Shown: positions 18,528 to 27,288, counted from the first letter of the stretch. The stretch is 43,768 nt of DNA from Saprospiraceae bacterium (GCA_023300835.1 JALZVB010000122.1:1-43768), one strand, 5' to 3'. Notes: generated by a model not told the origin, from the letters alone. Made by a program: numbers and translations.

Positions 18528-19078
18528 ATGACTAACTACTTAGCATCCCTAATTTGTATCATATTCGCATTGCCTTTATCCTCACAAGGCTTAACTAACT
18601 ACGGTACATTTCCCGAATATAATAATAAGGGCTCATTCGGAACAAAAAAAATAACAACCGAAGGTTACTAGAAGAACATGTCGTTGTGAATTTTACAGTA
18701 GATAAAAACGATGACATTGTAGTGATAGGATTTAGACGTGATCTTAGCATTGAAAGTAAAAGAAGAAACTTCTATCTAAAAGTAACTTCTGATTGTAACA
18801 TAACTGATGTACAAGAAGAAAATATACCAGATGATAACTTGTCCGTATATCCAAATCCCGCTACTGGAATATTAAATGTTACACTACCTGAAAGCTATCA
18901 GAATGACATTATAAGTATATTATCCATTGATGGTAAATCAATTGAAGATGACATAAATGTTACTACTTCAGACCAGATAAAAATTGATATATTAAGTTAC
19001 GTACCAGGCTCATATTTACTCAAGCTCATTAGTAAAGAAGGAGTAATAAGGTATTTGAAATTCATTGTTGTTGAATAG
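18528..19078 (+). pseudogene. Small secreted protein with T9SS type A sorting domain, split by an apparent frameshift
   Basis: From ATG 18528 the frame codes for a signal peptide (MTNYLASLICIIFALPLSSQG) and about 20 more residues, then stops at TAG 18669-18671. The -1 frame picks up at the run of eight A (18644-18651) and continues NNNRRLLEEHVVVNFTVDK to 19078. Its last 80 or so residues are a typical T9SS C-terminal domain: LSVYPNPATGILNVTLP, then YVPGSYLLKLISKEG near the end. Joined, the product would be about 183 residues, exported by Sec and anchored or released by T9SS. The downstream part alone (18686-19078) lacks an export signal. The cause may be mutation, a homopolymer sequencing error, or programmed slippage. 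Confidence 0.7.
18643..18652 (+). other. Homopolymer A8 / A AAA AAA slippery sequence
   Basis: In the frame of the signal peptide the codons read ACA AAA AAA ATA, so the heptamer A AAA AAA is in the correct phase for -1 slippage. A -1 shift here joins exactly the two frames of the T9SS-sorted protein. No obvious strong downstream hairpin or upstream Shine-Dalgarno-like stimulator was seen, which favours error or mutation over programming. Confidence 0.5.
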
Positions 19079-19104
19079 GCCTATGCGATTTTTAAGATAA
19101 AATT

Positions 19105-19130
19105 AGCCCTGACATTAATTTGTTGGGGCT
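19105..19130. terminator. Likely bidirectional terminator between convergent genes
   Basis: AGCCCTGACA (19105-19114) pairs with TGTTGGGGCT (19121-19130) through ten pairs, including two G-T wobbles, with a 6-base loop. The flanks are T-rich only moderately on either strand (CTTT on plus, AATTTTATC on minus). It sits between the T9SS gene (+) and the glycosyltransferase (-). Confidence 0.6.
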
Positions 19131-19140
19131 CTTTACCTAC

Positions 19141-20313
19141 TTATGTTAACATCTTATAAACCTCATCATAAGCCAGCTTTATTTTATCATTTAGTACACT
19201 TGGTAATCGTACAGATTCTGATTTCTTGTATTCTAGTTTTGTCTGGTTGATTTGCTTCAAAAAACGTTTTAGTTCTTCTTCGGCATTTTCATCTTGTTTT
19301 ATCAACCAGGCACAGTCTTGATGATCTTGCCAGCTATCACAATGCTCTGAACCGAAAAACAAAACCAGTGATCCCTGATGGGCAGCACTAACCATCTTAG
19401 AAGGGACGCAGACATTTACCCATTCTTTGGACAGGGAAACAAGGTGTAGATCAATATGTCTCAGTTCACCTCTCGGTACAAAATCTAAGAGTTGTACATA
19501 GCTATTGTGTTCTGGTTTGAGATAAGATTTTATTTCGGGGGCTTTGGCACCATACACAACAAGAATCAAACGCTGTGTTTCTGGATCCATGTGATCAATC
19601 GTCCACTTAATGAATTCTGGCGAATGTGCTTCTCCTAGATTACCTATATAACCAAGATATATTTTGTCAACATCTTTTTTCCAGTTTGGAATGATGTCTG
19701 CTTCAAGATTCTTTAGTTGGTTTTTGAGAAAAACACCACATGGCAGAATTGCAGTTGGTAATGTCTTTCTGAATTTCTCTGATAAGTAAGTCGCTTGTAT
19801 ATCACCTAATGCGATCAAAGCATTGGGCGGCTTAGCATAAGTTTTTCTGAGTAAGTATTTATATATAAAGTTGTTATTAGAAACGAGATTGCTAGCTCTG
19901 AAAGCTTCTGGAAAAAGATCCATGCTCCAATAGAACCACGAAATTTTTCTGGCGTTAAGTAATTGACTTGCCCAATAATTAAGCAAAGCTGGATTGGTCA
20001 TGACGATGATCGTACCTTTATTTACAGCGATCGTTTTTTTTATGAGGCGATAGCCTTCAATGAAGTTACCTAGAAACCTAAGAATTTTATTATTGCCGTC
20101 ATAGATAGCGTTTACAACATGACATTCGCCTTGCGTTATACCTATTCCACCACCTCCACCATTATAGCTCGCATTAGTTGATACGATTTTTACATCAACC
20201 CCTTTGCTCATGAGATAGATAGCCAAGTCATTAGCTGCTTCTGCTATTACACTTTTATGAGGTGAATAATAGCGATTGACAATTGTTACGCTTCTAAGCC
20301 TCTCGTTTTCCAC
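19141..20313 (-). CDS. Glycosyltransferase, family 4-like
   Basis: The 390-residue product has the N-terminal GT-B pattern of family 4 enzymes (VNRYYSPHKSVIAEAANDLAIYLMSKGVDVKIVS), a WSMDLFPEAFRAS segment typical of WbuB-like transferases, and a later nucleotide-sugar domain (YIGNLGEAHSPE, about 215-226). It would transfer a sugar from an activated donor during cell-surface polysaccharide or glycolipid assembly at the cytoplasmic face. The start is GTG at 20313, which overlaps the end of the epimerase gene by 28 bases; no later start keeps the conserved VNRYYSPHK. The long overlap points to translational coupling. Donor and acceptor are unknown. Confidence 0.88.
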   Translation of the reverse strand: MENERLRSVTIVNRYYSPHKSVIAEAANDLAIYLMSKGVDVKIVSTNASYNGGGGGIGITQGECHVVNAIYDGNNKILRFLGNFIEGYRLIKKTIAVNKGTIIVMTNPALLNYWASQLLNARKISWFYWSMDLFPEAFRASNLVSNNNFIYKYLLRKTYAKPPNALIALGDIQATYLSEKFRKTLPTAILPCGVFLKNQLKNLEADIIPNWKKDVDKIYLGYIGNLGEAHSPEFIKWTIDHMDPETQRLILVVYGAKAPEIKSYLKPEHNSYVQLLDFVPRGELRHIDLHLVSLSKEWVNVCVPSKMVSAAHQGSLVLFFGSEHCDSWQDHQDCAWLIKQDENAEEELKRFLKQINQTKLEYKKSESVRLPSVLNDKIKLAYDEVYKMLT

Positions 20314-21347
20314 GCTTGGTAAGTTTCTTGGAATATGTCTTGAATAGATTTAGAAATATCCCAGTTTGGATAATGGGCTTTCATTTTTCTTAAGTCAGAG
20401 TAATAACAGATATGATCTCCTATTCTGTTCTCTTCACTGTATTTATACTTCATAGGAATACCTGATATATCTTGTATCATATCAAATGCCTCTAGAATCG
20501 AACATGTATTAGCCTTACCACCGCCTAGGTTATAAACTTCTCCAGATCTAGGTGCATTGATAAATTCTTCTATAAATCTTGCGACATCATAAGAGTGGAT
20601 ATTATCTCGTACTTGCTTGCCTTTATAACCAAAGATCGTATACTCTCTTTCTATAAGGTTACACTTAATCAGGTAGCTCAGAAACCCATGCAATTCAACA
20701 CCAGTATGACTAGGTCCCGTCAGACAACCTCCTCTCAAGCAGGCTGTAGGCATTCCGAAATACCTTCCATACTCTTGTACAGAAATATCTGCAGCGACTT
20801 TACTAGAACCAAAAAGCGAATGCTTAGTCTGATCGATTCTAAATGTCTCAGGAATTCCATGCTCATATTGATCATCTTGGTAGTCGTATCTCTTTTCCAT
20901 TTCCACCATTGCGATCTCATTAGGTGCATCACCGTAGACTTTATTGGTAGATAGGTGTACAAATGGAACATCTGTAGAATATTGCCTGGTTGATTCGAGT
21001 AGGTTAAATGTGCCAACCGCATTGGTATCAAAATCATCAAAGGGAATATCCGCAGCTTTATCATGAGAAGGTTGCGCTGCTGTATGTACAATAGCGTCTG
21101 GTTTGAGTTGGCTTATAAGGTCAACAATTCCACTTCTATCACGAATGTCTAACTCATGATGTTCAAACCCTGTGATCGTTTTCTCTAATCGTGCCTGGTT
21201 CCATCTGGTATCACCTTGGTCACCAAAGAATACAGCTCTCTGGTTATTATCCAAACCATGTACTTCCCACCCATTGTTTGCAAAATGCGAACAAACTTCT
21301 GAACCTATAAGTCCTGAAGATCCGGTCACCAATATTTTCTTCATCAT
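20286..21347 (-). CDS. NAD-dependent epimerase/dehydratase, CDP-paratose 2-epimerase-like
   Basis: The 353-residue product is an extended short-chain dehydrogenase: it has the Rossmann motif TGSSGLIGSEV (GxxGxxG, about 8-18), HTAAQPSHD, and STNKVYGD. The region HSLFGSSKVAADISVQEYGRYFGM and CLRGGCLTGP closely fit the CDP-paratose/tyvelose 2-epimerase-like group. The usual YxxxK catalytic pair reads FGSSK, with Phe in place of Tyr, which from memory is common in this group. It probably interconverts a nucleotide sugar for surface polysaccharide. Two Met codons open the protein (21347 or 21344). It is the first gene of a two-gene unit with the overlapping glycosyltransferase. Confidence 0.87.
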   Translation of the reverse strand: MMKKILVTGSSGLIGSEVCSHFANNGWEVHGLDNNQRAVFFGDQGDTRWNQARLEKTITGFEHHELDIRDRSGIVDLISQLKPDAIVHTAAQPSHDKAADIPFDDFDTNAVGTFNLLESTRQYSTDVPFVHLSTNKVYGDAPNEIAMVEMEKRYDYQDDQYEHGIPETFRIDQTKHSLFGSSKVAADISVQEYGRYFGMPTACLRGGCLTGPSHTGVELHGFLSYLIKCNLIEREYTIFGYKGKQVRDNIHSYDVARFIEEFINAPRSGEVYNLGGGKANTCSILEAFDMIQDISGIPMKYKYSEENRIGDHICYYSDLRKMKAHYPNWDISKSIQDIFQETYQAWKTRGLEA

Positions 21348-21556
21348 TCTCTATTTCTAAACTTAATGCAAAAATATTTATAATATGTAAATAATTGACA
21401 TATAAGGGGTTGTTAACTTTTACTTCAATTAGATATTCGTTCAGAATATAGACAAAAGGCAGAAAACAACCTTTTTTACAAAGTTATCAATCAAATACTC
21501 TCTACTCCGATCATCTAAAAAACCTGTATTTTTAGCTTCTCTTAAAAAAAGCAATT

Positions 21557-22789
21557 ATGTATACAGTAAAAGATAGGTTTCTCAGATATGTAAAGATAGA
21601 TACCCAAGCAGATCCATATTCTGAAACAGTGCCATCGACAGCTAAGCAAATAGATCTATCAAAGGTATTGAGTGAGGAGTTAACAGAAATGGGCATTGCT
21701 CATGAACTTACTAAAGAAGGCTATGTATATGCCACAATCCCTTCTAACTCTTCTAAACCCAATGTACCTAAGATATTTTTCTGTAGTCATGTCGATACTG
21801 CTCATGATTGCAGTGGAACCAATGTGAAGCCTATTGTACATTCTAATTATCAAGGAGGAGATATCACTCTACCTGATGATAACGAACAAGTCATTACAGA
21901 AGCTAAGTTCCCAGAACTCAAGGATAAGTATGGACATGATATTATCACAGCAAGTGGATTAACATTATTGGGTGCAGATGATAAATCTGGTGTAGCAAGT
22001 ATCATGGATGCTGCTTATCAGTTAGTTAACAATCCTGATATCAAGCATGGGGACGTTAAGTTGTTTTTTACAGTAGATGAAGAAATAGGTAGAGGTGTAT
22101 TACATGCAGATCTGGATAAAATAGGTGCTGATTTCGGATATACCTTAGACAGTGGAAACATTGGATCATTTGAATATGAAAATTTCTCTGCCAATGCTTA
22201 CGAAATAAATATCTCAGGTGCCAGTGCTCATCCAGGTTATGCTAAAGGAAAAATGGAAAGTGCGCTCAAGATAGCGTCAGAAATTATTGCTAAAATTCCT
22301 AAGGATACATTGAGTCCTGAATCAACAACAGGCAAAGAAGGGTTTGTACATCCATACAAGCTTGATGCTAAAATGGAAGAGGCGACGATCTTGTTTATTA
22401 TCAGAGATTTTGATACAGCACAGCTTGCAAAACATGAAGCTCTATTAGAAAAAATAACAGAAGAGGTACTCAAAGATTTTCCTAATTCTAAAGCCACTTT
22501 CACATCCAAAGAGCAGTATCGTAACATGAAAGATGTTGTAGATAAGCACATGTATGTTGTTGACTATGCTGTAGACGCTATGAAAAATCTTGATCTACCA
22601 TATAAAATAGGTTCTATCCGTGGAGGTACCGATGGCTCAATATTATCACATAAAGGATTACCGTGCCCTAATCTATTTTCAGGACAGCATGGTATTCACT
22701 CCAAGTTAGAATGGACGACCGTACAAGAAATGCAAGCTGCCGTAGATACAGTTGTAGAAATCTGCAAAATAGCTGAAGCCAAAGCATAA
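21557..22789 (+). CDS. pepT: Peptidase T (tripeptide aminopeptidase)
   Basis: The 410-residue product matches M20-family PepT throughout. The di-zinc site is visible: HVDTAHD (H78, D80), the bridging Asp in GADDKSG (D141), DEEIGRG (E175/E176), TLDSG (D198) and the C-terminal GQHGIHSKLEW histidine. The dimerisation domain lies between about 205 and 320. PepT removes the N-terminal residue from tripeptides in the cytoplasm. It begins a compact operon (9 bases to the next gene). Its substrate matches what the POT transporters at 4277-7422 should import, although they lie 14 kb away. Confidence 0.95.
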   Translation: MYTVKDRFLRYVKIDTQADPYSETVPSTAKQIDLSKVLSEELTEMGIAHELTKEGYVYATIPSNSSKPNVPKIFFCSHVDTAHDCSGTNVKPIVHSNYQGGDITLPDDNEQVITEAKFPELKDKYGHDIITASGLTLLGADDKSGVASIMDAAYQLVNNPDIKHGDVKLFFTVDEEIGRGVLHADLDKIGADFGYTLDSGNIGSFEYENFSANAYEINISGASAHPGYAKGKMESALKIASEIIAKIPKDTLSPESTTGKEGFVHPYKLDAKMEEATILFIIRDFDTAQLAKHEALLEKITEEVLKDFPNSKATFTSKEQYRNMKDVVDKHMYVVDYAVDAMKNLDLPYKIGSIRGGTDGSILSHKGLPCPNLFSGQHGIHSKLEWTTVQEMQAAVDTVVEICKIAEAKA

Positions 22790-22798
22790 ATCAGCCTC

Positions 22799-23257
22799 AT
22801 GGAATTATTAAGAGTAGATTCTGATCATCCAGATTTTTTAGCATTGGTGATATGCTTAGATAAGGAACTGGCTATAAGTGATGGTGATGAGCATGACTTT
22901 TATAGTCAGTACAACCATCTTACACATATAAAACATGTCGTGATGGCATATATCAACGGTAAGCCAGTAGGTTGTGTAGCTATGAAAGAATTGGATCCCA
23001 AGAGAATGGAAATTAAGAGAATGTACACAGCGCTATCTTCCAGACGTAAAGGTGTGGCAACACAACTACTCAATGAAATAGAAGGTTGGGCTCTTGAATT
23101 GAATTATAAATCTTGTATACTCGAGACGGGCTACAAGCAACCAGATGCAATTGCACTCTATAAAAATAATAATTATAGAAAGATTTCTAATTATGATCAA
23201 TATGTAGGAGTCGAAAACAGCTACTGTTTTGAAAAAAAACTGACACCTCATTTATGA
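22799..23257 (+). CDS. GNAT-family N-acetyltransferase
   Basis: The 152-residue product has the GNAT layout: a central YINGKPVGCVAMKEL strand region, EIKRMYTALSSRRKGVATQLL carrying the acetyl-CoA pyrophosphate-binding RRKGVA motif (about 80-85), and the late segment ALYKNNNYRKISNYDQYVG. It transfers acetyl from acetyl-CoA to an unknown amine in the cytoplasm. Its stop overlaps the next start in an ATGA (23254-23257), so the two are coupled. Specific substrate cannot be read from sequence. Confidence 0.88.
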   Translation: MELLRVDSDHPDFLALVICLDKELAISDGDEHDFYSQYNHLTHIKHVVMAYINGKPVGCVAMKELDPKRMEIKRMYTALSSRRKGVATQLLNEIEGWALELNYKSCILETGYKQPDAIALYKNNNYRKISNYDQYVGVENSYCFEKKLTPHL

Positions 23258-24468
23258 AAGTAGCTGTCATAGGAGGTGGCGCCGCGGGGTTTTTTGCAGC
23301 GCTTAACGCAAAAAAGAATCACCCTAAAGCTAATGTTGTTATTTTAGAAAAATCGCAAAAGCTGCTTTCCAAAGTTAAAATTTCCGGTGGTGGCAGATGT
23401 AATGTAACTAATGGTACACATTCTATAGCTGAGTTATCGAGAGCCTACCCACGAGGAGAAAAAAAGCTTAAAAAAGCCTTTAACACCTTTAGTAACCAAG
23501 ATACGATTAAGTGGTTTGAATCAAGAGGCGTTCCATTGATGACACAACCAGACAACTGTGTTTTCCCAGTATCTCAGAGTTCACAATCGATTATAGATTG
23601 TTTTCTTAAAGAAGCCAAAGAACTAAATGTCAAAATCCATATGGGTACTGGCGTTAAGAAAATTTCTGTCAACGGAGACAAGCTTGATTTGATATATATC
23701 AAGGAGAGTAAATTAGGCACTTCCTATGATAAGGTTATTATAGCCACAGGAGGTTCACCTAAGAGATCAGGTCTTACTTGGTTAGAAGATTTGGGTCATA
23801 AAATAGTAGATCCCGTTCCGTCGCTTTTTACCTTCAATATGCCTAAGGAATCTATAACAGAACTAATGGGAATTGTTGTAGAGGATGCTTGGGCAAAAAT
23901 ACAAGGAACTAAAATTACTTCGTCAGGACCACTACTTATTACCCATTGGGGAATGAGCGGTCCGGCTATTCTCAAGTTATCAGCAATAGGGGCAAGGATA
24001 CTGAGTAATTGCGACTATGATTTCAAAATACAAGTCAATTGGGTACACCAACAGAATACTGAAATTGTCCTAGAGACACTAAAAGAAATTGTAAAAGAGC
24101 ATCCACAGAAACTGCTGAGCAATTATAGACCATATGCGTTACCAGAACGCCTATGGCATTTTCTACTGAAGAAAAGTAACTTGGCTGAAAACAAGATCTG
24201 GATAGATCTAGGCAATTCAGGCTTAAATAAACTGACGACATTATTAACGAATGATGTGTACAATGTAAAAGGAAAAACGACATTCAAAGAAGAGTTTGTA
24301 ACTTGCGGAGGTGTAAGTCTAGAAAGTATTGACTTCAAAACAATGGCTAGTAGGGTGCATAAGAATATCTATTTTGCTGGAGAAGTTATGGATCTAGATG
24401 GCATTACAGGAGGGTATAATTTTCAATCGGCTTGGACAACAGCATATATTGCTGGCAAGCTTTTATAA
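23254..24468 (+). CDS. BaiN/HI0933-family FAD-dependent oxidoreductase
   Basis: The 404-residue product opens with a dinucleotide-binding GGGAAGFFAALNA motif (7-19), followed by KISGGGRCNVTNG (42-54), the hallmark of the HI0933/BaiN-like flavoproteins. Near the C-terminus GEVMDLDGITGGYNFQSAW completes the FAD site. Family members are cytoplasmic flavoproteins of mostly uncertain substrate; some are annotated as aminoacetone oxidases and some act on bile-acid intermediates. The length is normal. It overlaps the GNAT gene by four bases and precedes the DoxX-like gene by 15 bases. Confidence 0.92.
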   Translation: MKVAVIGGGAAGFFAALNAKKNHPKANVVILEKSQKLLSKVKISGGGRCNVTNGTHSIAELSRAYPRGEKKLKKAFNTFSNQDTIKWFESRGVPLMTQPDNCVFPVSQSSQSIIDCFLKEAKELNVKIHMGTGVKKISVNGDKLDLIYIKESKLGTSYDKVIIATGGSPKRSGLTWLEDLGHKIVDPVPSLFTFNMPKESITELMGIVVEDAWAKIQGTKITSSGPLLITHWGMSGPAILKLSAIGARILSNCDYDFKIQVNWVHQQNTEIVLETLKEIVKEHPQKLLSNYRPYALPERLWHFLLKKSNLAENKIWIDLGNSGLNKLTTLLTNDVYNVKGKTTFKEEFVTCGGVSLESIDFKTMASRVHKNIYFAGEVMDLDGITGGYNFQSAWTTAYIAGKLL

Positions 24469-24483
24469 CTTAATAAAGAATCA

Positions 24484-24867
24484 ATGAATAGTAGCAAAAT
24501 AGCAAAGATCGGGTATTGGGTTTCAACAGCAATTATGTGTGGCATTTTTGCCTTTTCAGCAAGTATGTACTTTACTAAAACAGAAATGGTAGAAGGATTT
24601 TTTGATATGCTAGGTTATCCTTCATATATCGTTATTCCATTGGCTATTGCCAAAGTCTTTGGAGTTATTGCAGTTCTTACTAACGCATCTAAATTACTTG
24701 CTGAGTGGGCTTATGCTGGATTTCTTATTGATGCCGTATTAGCATTAGTGGCACATTATATGGTTCAAGGCGGCGGATATGAGATGTCTGGGCTTGCTAT
24801 ATTTGCAATACTTGTTTCTCGTTATTTCTATGGTAAATTGAACAGAAGGAGCCATGCCACTCATTGA
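24484..24867 (+). CDS. DoxX-like small integral membrane protein
   Basis: The 127-residue product has four hydrophobic segments (about 9-26, 46-66, 70-89 and 99-115) and the pattern of the DoxX-like family: FSASMYFTKTEMVEGFFDMLGYPSYIVIPLAIAKVFGVIAVL. Family members are inner-membrane proteins of poorly defined function, sometimes linked to redox or thiosulfate metabolism. It overlaps the phosphopantetheinyl transferase gene by 14 bases, which argues for translational coupling. Role unknown. Confidence 0.82.
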   Translation: MNSSKIAKIGYWVSTAIMCGIFAFSASMYFTKTEMVEGFFDMLGYPSYIVIPLAIAKVFGVIAVLTNASKLLAEWAYAGFLIDAVLALVAHYMVQGGGYEMSGLAIFAILVSRYFYGKLNRRSHATH

Positions 24868-25495
24868 TACAATTATTATAGACCATAATACCCGCATAGG
24901 AATATGGGAAAATACGGAGAGTGATTATTACTTTCTTAATGCACTTAAACTCAATGAGCAGGAGAAAGCTCGCTACTCTGAGATGAAACTACATCGTCAG
25001 AGAGAATGGCTGTCTAGCAGATATCTATTACACGTATTGACAGGAGAAGCTACACGTTCTATGGTCATCAAGGATAGTGATGGTAAGCCAGCGCTAGAAG
25101 GCTCGACACAACATATTTCTATCTCTCATTCCAAAAACAGAGTAGCTGTTCTCATCTCTGACAGACGTTGTGGGATTGACATACAACAAGAGCAAGATAA
25201 AATCAATCGGATACAGCATAAGTTTATTACCGATCATGAACATGAAGCCATAGAATCCCATAATAGCTCTAATTACTACCATATATTTTGGGGAGCCAAA
25301 GAGAGTATGTACAAGGCTTACGGTCTTAGAGAATTAGACTTTAAGAAGCATTTATACTTGTATCCTTTTAAGTATTTTCAAGATAAAATAGAATGTGTTG
25401 GATGGGTACGAAAAGATGGTATTGAACAAGACTATACGATCTATACTGATAAGTATGATGATTACTTCCTTGTTTATTGCCTATTGTCTGAATGA
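24854..25495 (+). CDS. 4'-phosphopantetheinyl transferase superfamily (Sfp-like)
   Basis: The 213-residue product has the superfamily motifs: HISISHS (87-93), the Mg-binding GIDI (D109), and WGAKESMYKAYG (W146-G157; K149, E150, K154). The enzyme moves the phosphopantetheine arm of coenzyme A onto a serine of acyl-, peptidyl- or aryl-carrier proteins in the cytoplasm. No carrier protein or modular synthase is in the window, so it may serve the fatty-acid carrier or a remote cluster. The gene ends the pepT operon and overlaps the DoxX-like gene by 14 bases. Confidence 0.88.
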   Translation: MPLIDTIIIDHNTRIGIWENTESDYYFLNALKLNEQEKARYSEMKLHRQREWLSSRYLLHVLTGEATRSMVIKDSDGKPALEGSTQHISISHSKNRVAVLISDRRCGIDIQQEQDKINRIQHKFITDHEHEAIESHNSSNYYHIFWGAKESMYKAYGLRELDFKKHLYLYPFKYFQDKIECVGWVRKDGIEQDYTIYTDKYDDYFLVYCLLSE

Positions 25496-25839
25496 TACTG
25501 TAGTTTATAACCCTTCCTTAAAGCTCTCAGCTCCTTTTCAAGTCTATTATCTTTAGCACCGCATTGTTTTTTGCCCTACTACCTATAGGCCTTCGTCTTG
25601 GTTATCCACCTAGAGAATCAATTTATTACAGGTTTAAGAATGAAACTTTCTTAGAAAAAGTGAATTTCACAATGTTTTTTAGAAAAACTTTGTCCCATTT
25701 TTGACAAATGACGGTTTAAATAGAGAGGGGGGTTACTTGAACGCGATTGGGATTATTTTGAAGTAGAAATATGTCAAAACATGAAAAATAGCTTCTATTC
25801 CTTATTTTAGTCATTTACATCAAAACAAAATTAAAAACT
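25496..25839. other. Intergenic region before the aquaporin pseudogene
   Basis: No gene could be supported. A palindrome GTGAATTTCAC (25660-25670) lies inside an AT-rich stretch, and a G6 run is at about 25730. A short open frame (about 46 codons from a TTG near 25565) has no RBS or motif. A promoter for the aquaporin could be here but no consensus match was found. Confidence 0.45.
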
Positions 25840-26460
25840 ATGAACAAGTACGTTGTTGAGTTTATTGGTACGTTCTTTCTGGTTTTAGCAGTAGAATGAA
25901 CTGTTAATTCTGATTTTGGCAGTGCATTCCAACCTATTGCTATAGGCTCAATGCTTATGGTCATGATTTTTGCTGGAGGCCATATTTCTGGCGTTCATTT
26001 TAACCCTGCTGTTACACTTGGCGTATTCTTAAGAGGAAAATGTGCAGCCTCAGATGTGCCAGGATATGTTATCGCTCAATTACTAGGTGGCGCATTAGCT
26101 GCTTTTATTGGAGGATCTATATTAGGTAAAGTACCTGCCGCAGCAGCTTCTGATATGAATATGATGCAAGGTGGGGTTGCAGAATTTCTTGGAACATTTG
26201 CTTTAGTACGGGTTATCCTTAACACAGCTACAGCTAAAAGTAATGCTGAAAACTCTTTCTATGGATTAGCTATAGGTTTTACGGTTACAGCTTGTGCATA
26301 TACGCTATGCGGATTTGGATCAGGAGGATGCTTTAATTCAGCAGTTGCTTTGGGTACATTTATGAATGGCCTTAATACTGGAACTAATATGGCACCTATC
26401 ATCATAGCTGACTTGCTAGGAGGTGCAGCAGCTGCATTAGCTTTCAAAAGCATTATATAA
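25840..26460 (+). pseudogene. Aquaporin/MIP-family channel gene with in-frame TGA stop
   Basis: Reading from ATG 25840 gives MNKYVVEFIGTFFLVLAVE, then TGA at 25897-25899, then the same frame continues TVNSDFGSAFQPIAIGS and on to 26460 as a MIP-family channel of about 206 codons. The first NPA box is intact (GVHFNPAVTLG), but the second reads GGCFNSAVALG (NSA instead of NPA). Several small residues usual in this family are replaced by bulkier ones (for example TACAYTLCGFGSGG). Upstream of the stop lies most of the first membrane helix, so translation from the internal Met at 25951 would lack that helix. Together these point to a decaying gene for a water or small-solute channel. A sequencing error at the TGA is the main alternative. 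Confidence 0.8.
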
Positions 26461-26531
26461 TAGTCAAGGCGCTGATGACTAATCTAGGAACTGATTAATA
26501 TCAGCTTTCGCATTGGAAAAATATAAATAAG

Positions 26532-26565
26532 GATCTTCTAAGTATTTAGAAGGTCTTTTTTTTTT
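26532..26565 (+). terminator. Intrinsic terminator after the aquaporin pseudogene
   Basis: GATCTTCTAA (26532-26541) pairs with TTAGAAGGTC (26546-26555), ten pairs with one G-T wobble and a 4-base loop, followed by ten T (26556-26565). On the other strand it may also slow transcription from the GbsR-type gene. Confidence 0.9.
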
Positions 26566-26691
26566 ATTCTTTAAGGAAGCTAGCTGATCGTGAAATACTA
26601 TTGTGGAGATTAGTTTGGATAATACAATGCCTTGGCACTCATAGACCTCAATAGGTCAAATGGAATAAGGTCTGTTTTAAAATATTGTAGC

Positions 26692-27192
26692 TTATCTCAT
26701 AACCTTCACAAAGGCTTTGAGAAAAAGATTAGATTCTGACTTGAGTAATTTGTCGAGAGAGTTATCGGCGGCAGATGAGATAACAGATAAGTCTTTTATT
26801 ACTTTACTAAATTCTTGAGACTCCTCACAGTTGGGCTTTACAGTGGATATTTTCTGTAACATTTCTAACATTGGGTTGAGTTCTTTCTTTTTTCTCTTCT
26901 CCAATGTTTTTCTAAAAACTCTCCAGAAATCCTTTTCTGCAACAAAGTAATCTTTCCTGTCTCCACGTATGGACTTACGATACACAAGACCCCAGTCTAA
27001 AAGGGCTCTTAGGTTCATGTTTGCATTTCCTCTTGAGATCTCCAGCTGCGCAATAATATTGTCTGCTGACAGCGCTTCAGGGCTGACCAACAACAAGGCG
27101 TGGATGTGTCCCATTGTACGACATATGCCCCAGTTACAACCCAGCTCTCCCCAGGTTACAATAAATTCACGCTTTGCTTCTGAAAACTCCAT
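26692..27192 (-). CDS. GbsR/MarR-family transcriptional regulator
   Basis: The 166-residue product is a winged-helix protein of the GbsR-like group: WGELGCNWGICRTMGHIHALLLVSPEALSADNII, then the recognition region ISRGNANMNLRALLDWGLVYR, and the wing GDRKDYFVAEKD (about 84-95). The C-terminal half is helical and likely dimerises. The founding member represses glycine-betaine synthesis genes in Bacillus, but Bacteroidota copies regulate various nearby genes. Its target here is not evident; the divergent or adjacent aquaporin-like gene (an osmotic function) is a possible, unproven candidate. It is separated from the upstream lipoprotein gene by 96 bases. Confidence 0.87.
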   Translation of the reverse strand: MEFSEAKREFIVTWGELGCNWGICRTMGHIHALLLVSPEALSADNIIAQLEISRGNANMNLRALLDWGLVYRKSIRGDRKDYFVAEKDFWRVFRKTLEKRKKKELNPMLEMLQKISTVKPNCEESQEFSKVIKDLSVISSAADNSLDKLLKSESNLFLKAFVKVMR

Positions 27193-27288
27193 AGTGATAT
27201 CTCAAATAGAAATTCTGTACGTTTTGTTTAAAAACATGAGTGATTTAGATCGATTCTACATAAGAAAAGCGGTACAAACGTCAGACTA

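Noticed and set aside
25565..25703. Short open frame (about 46 codons) upstream of the aquaporin pseudogene
   Set aside because: It needs a TTG start without an RBS, and its sequence resembles no family I know.
25897..25899. TGA as selenocysteine codon in the aquaporin
   Set aside because: No convincing SECIS-like hairpin follows immediately, aquaporins are not known selenoproteins, and other conserved residues are also degraded.
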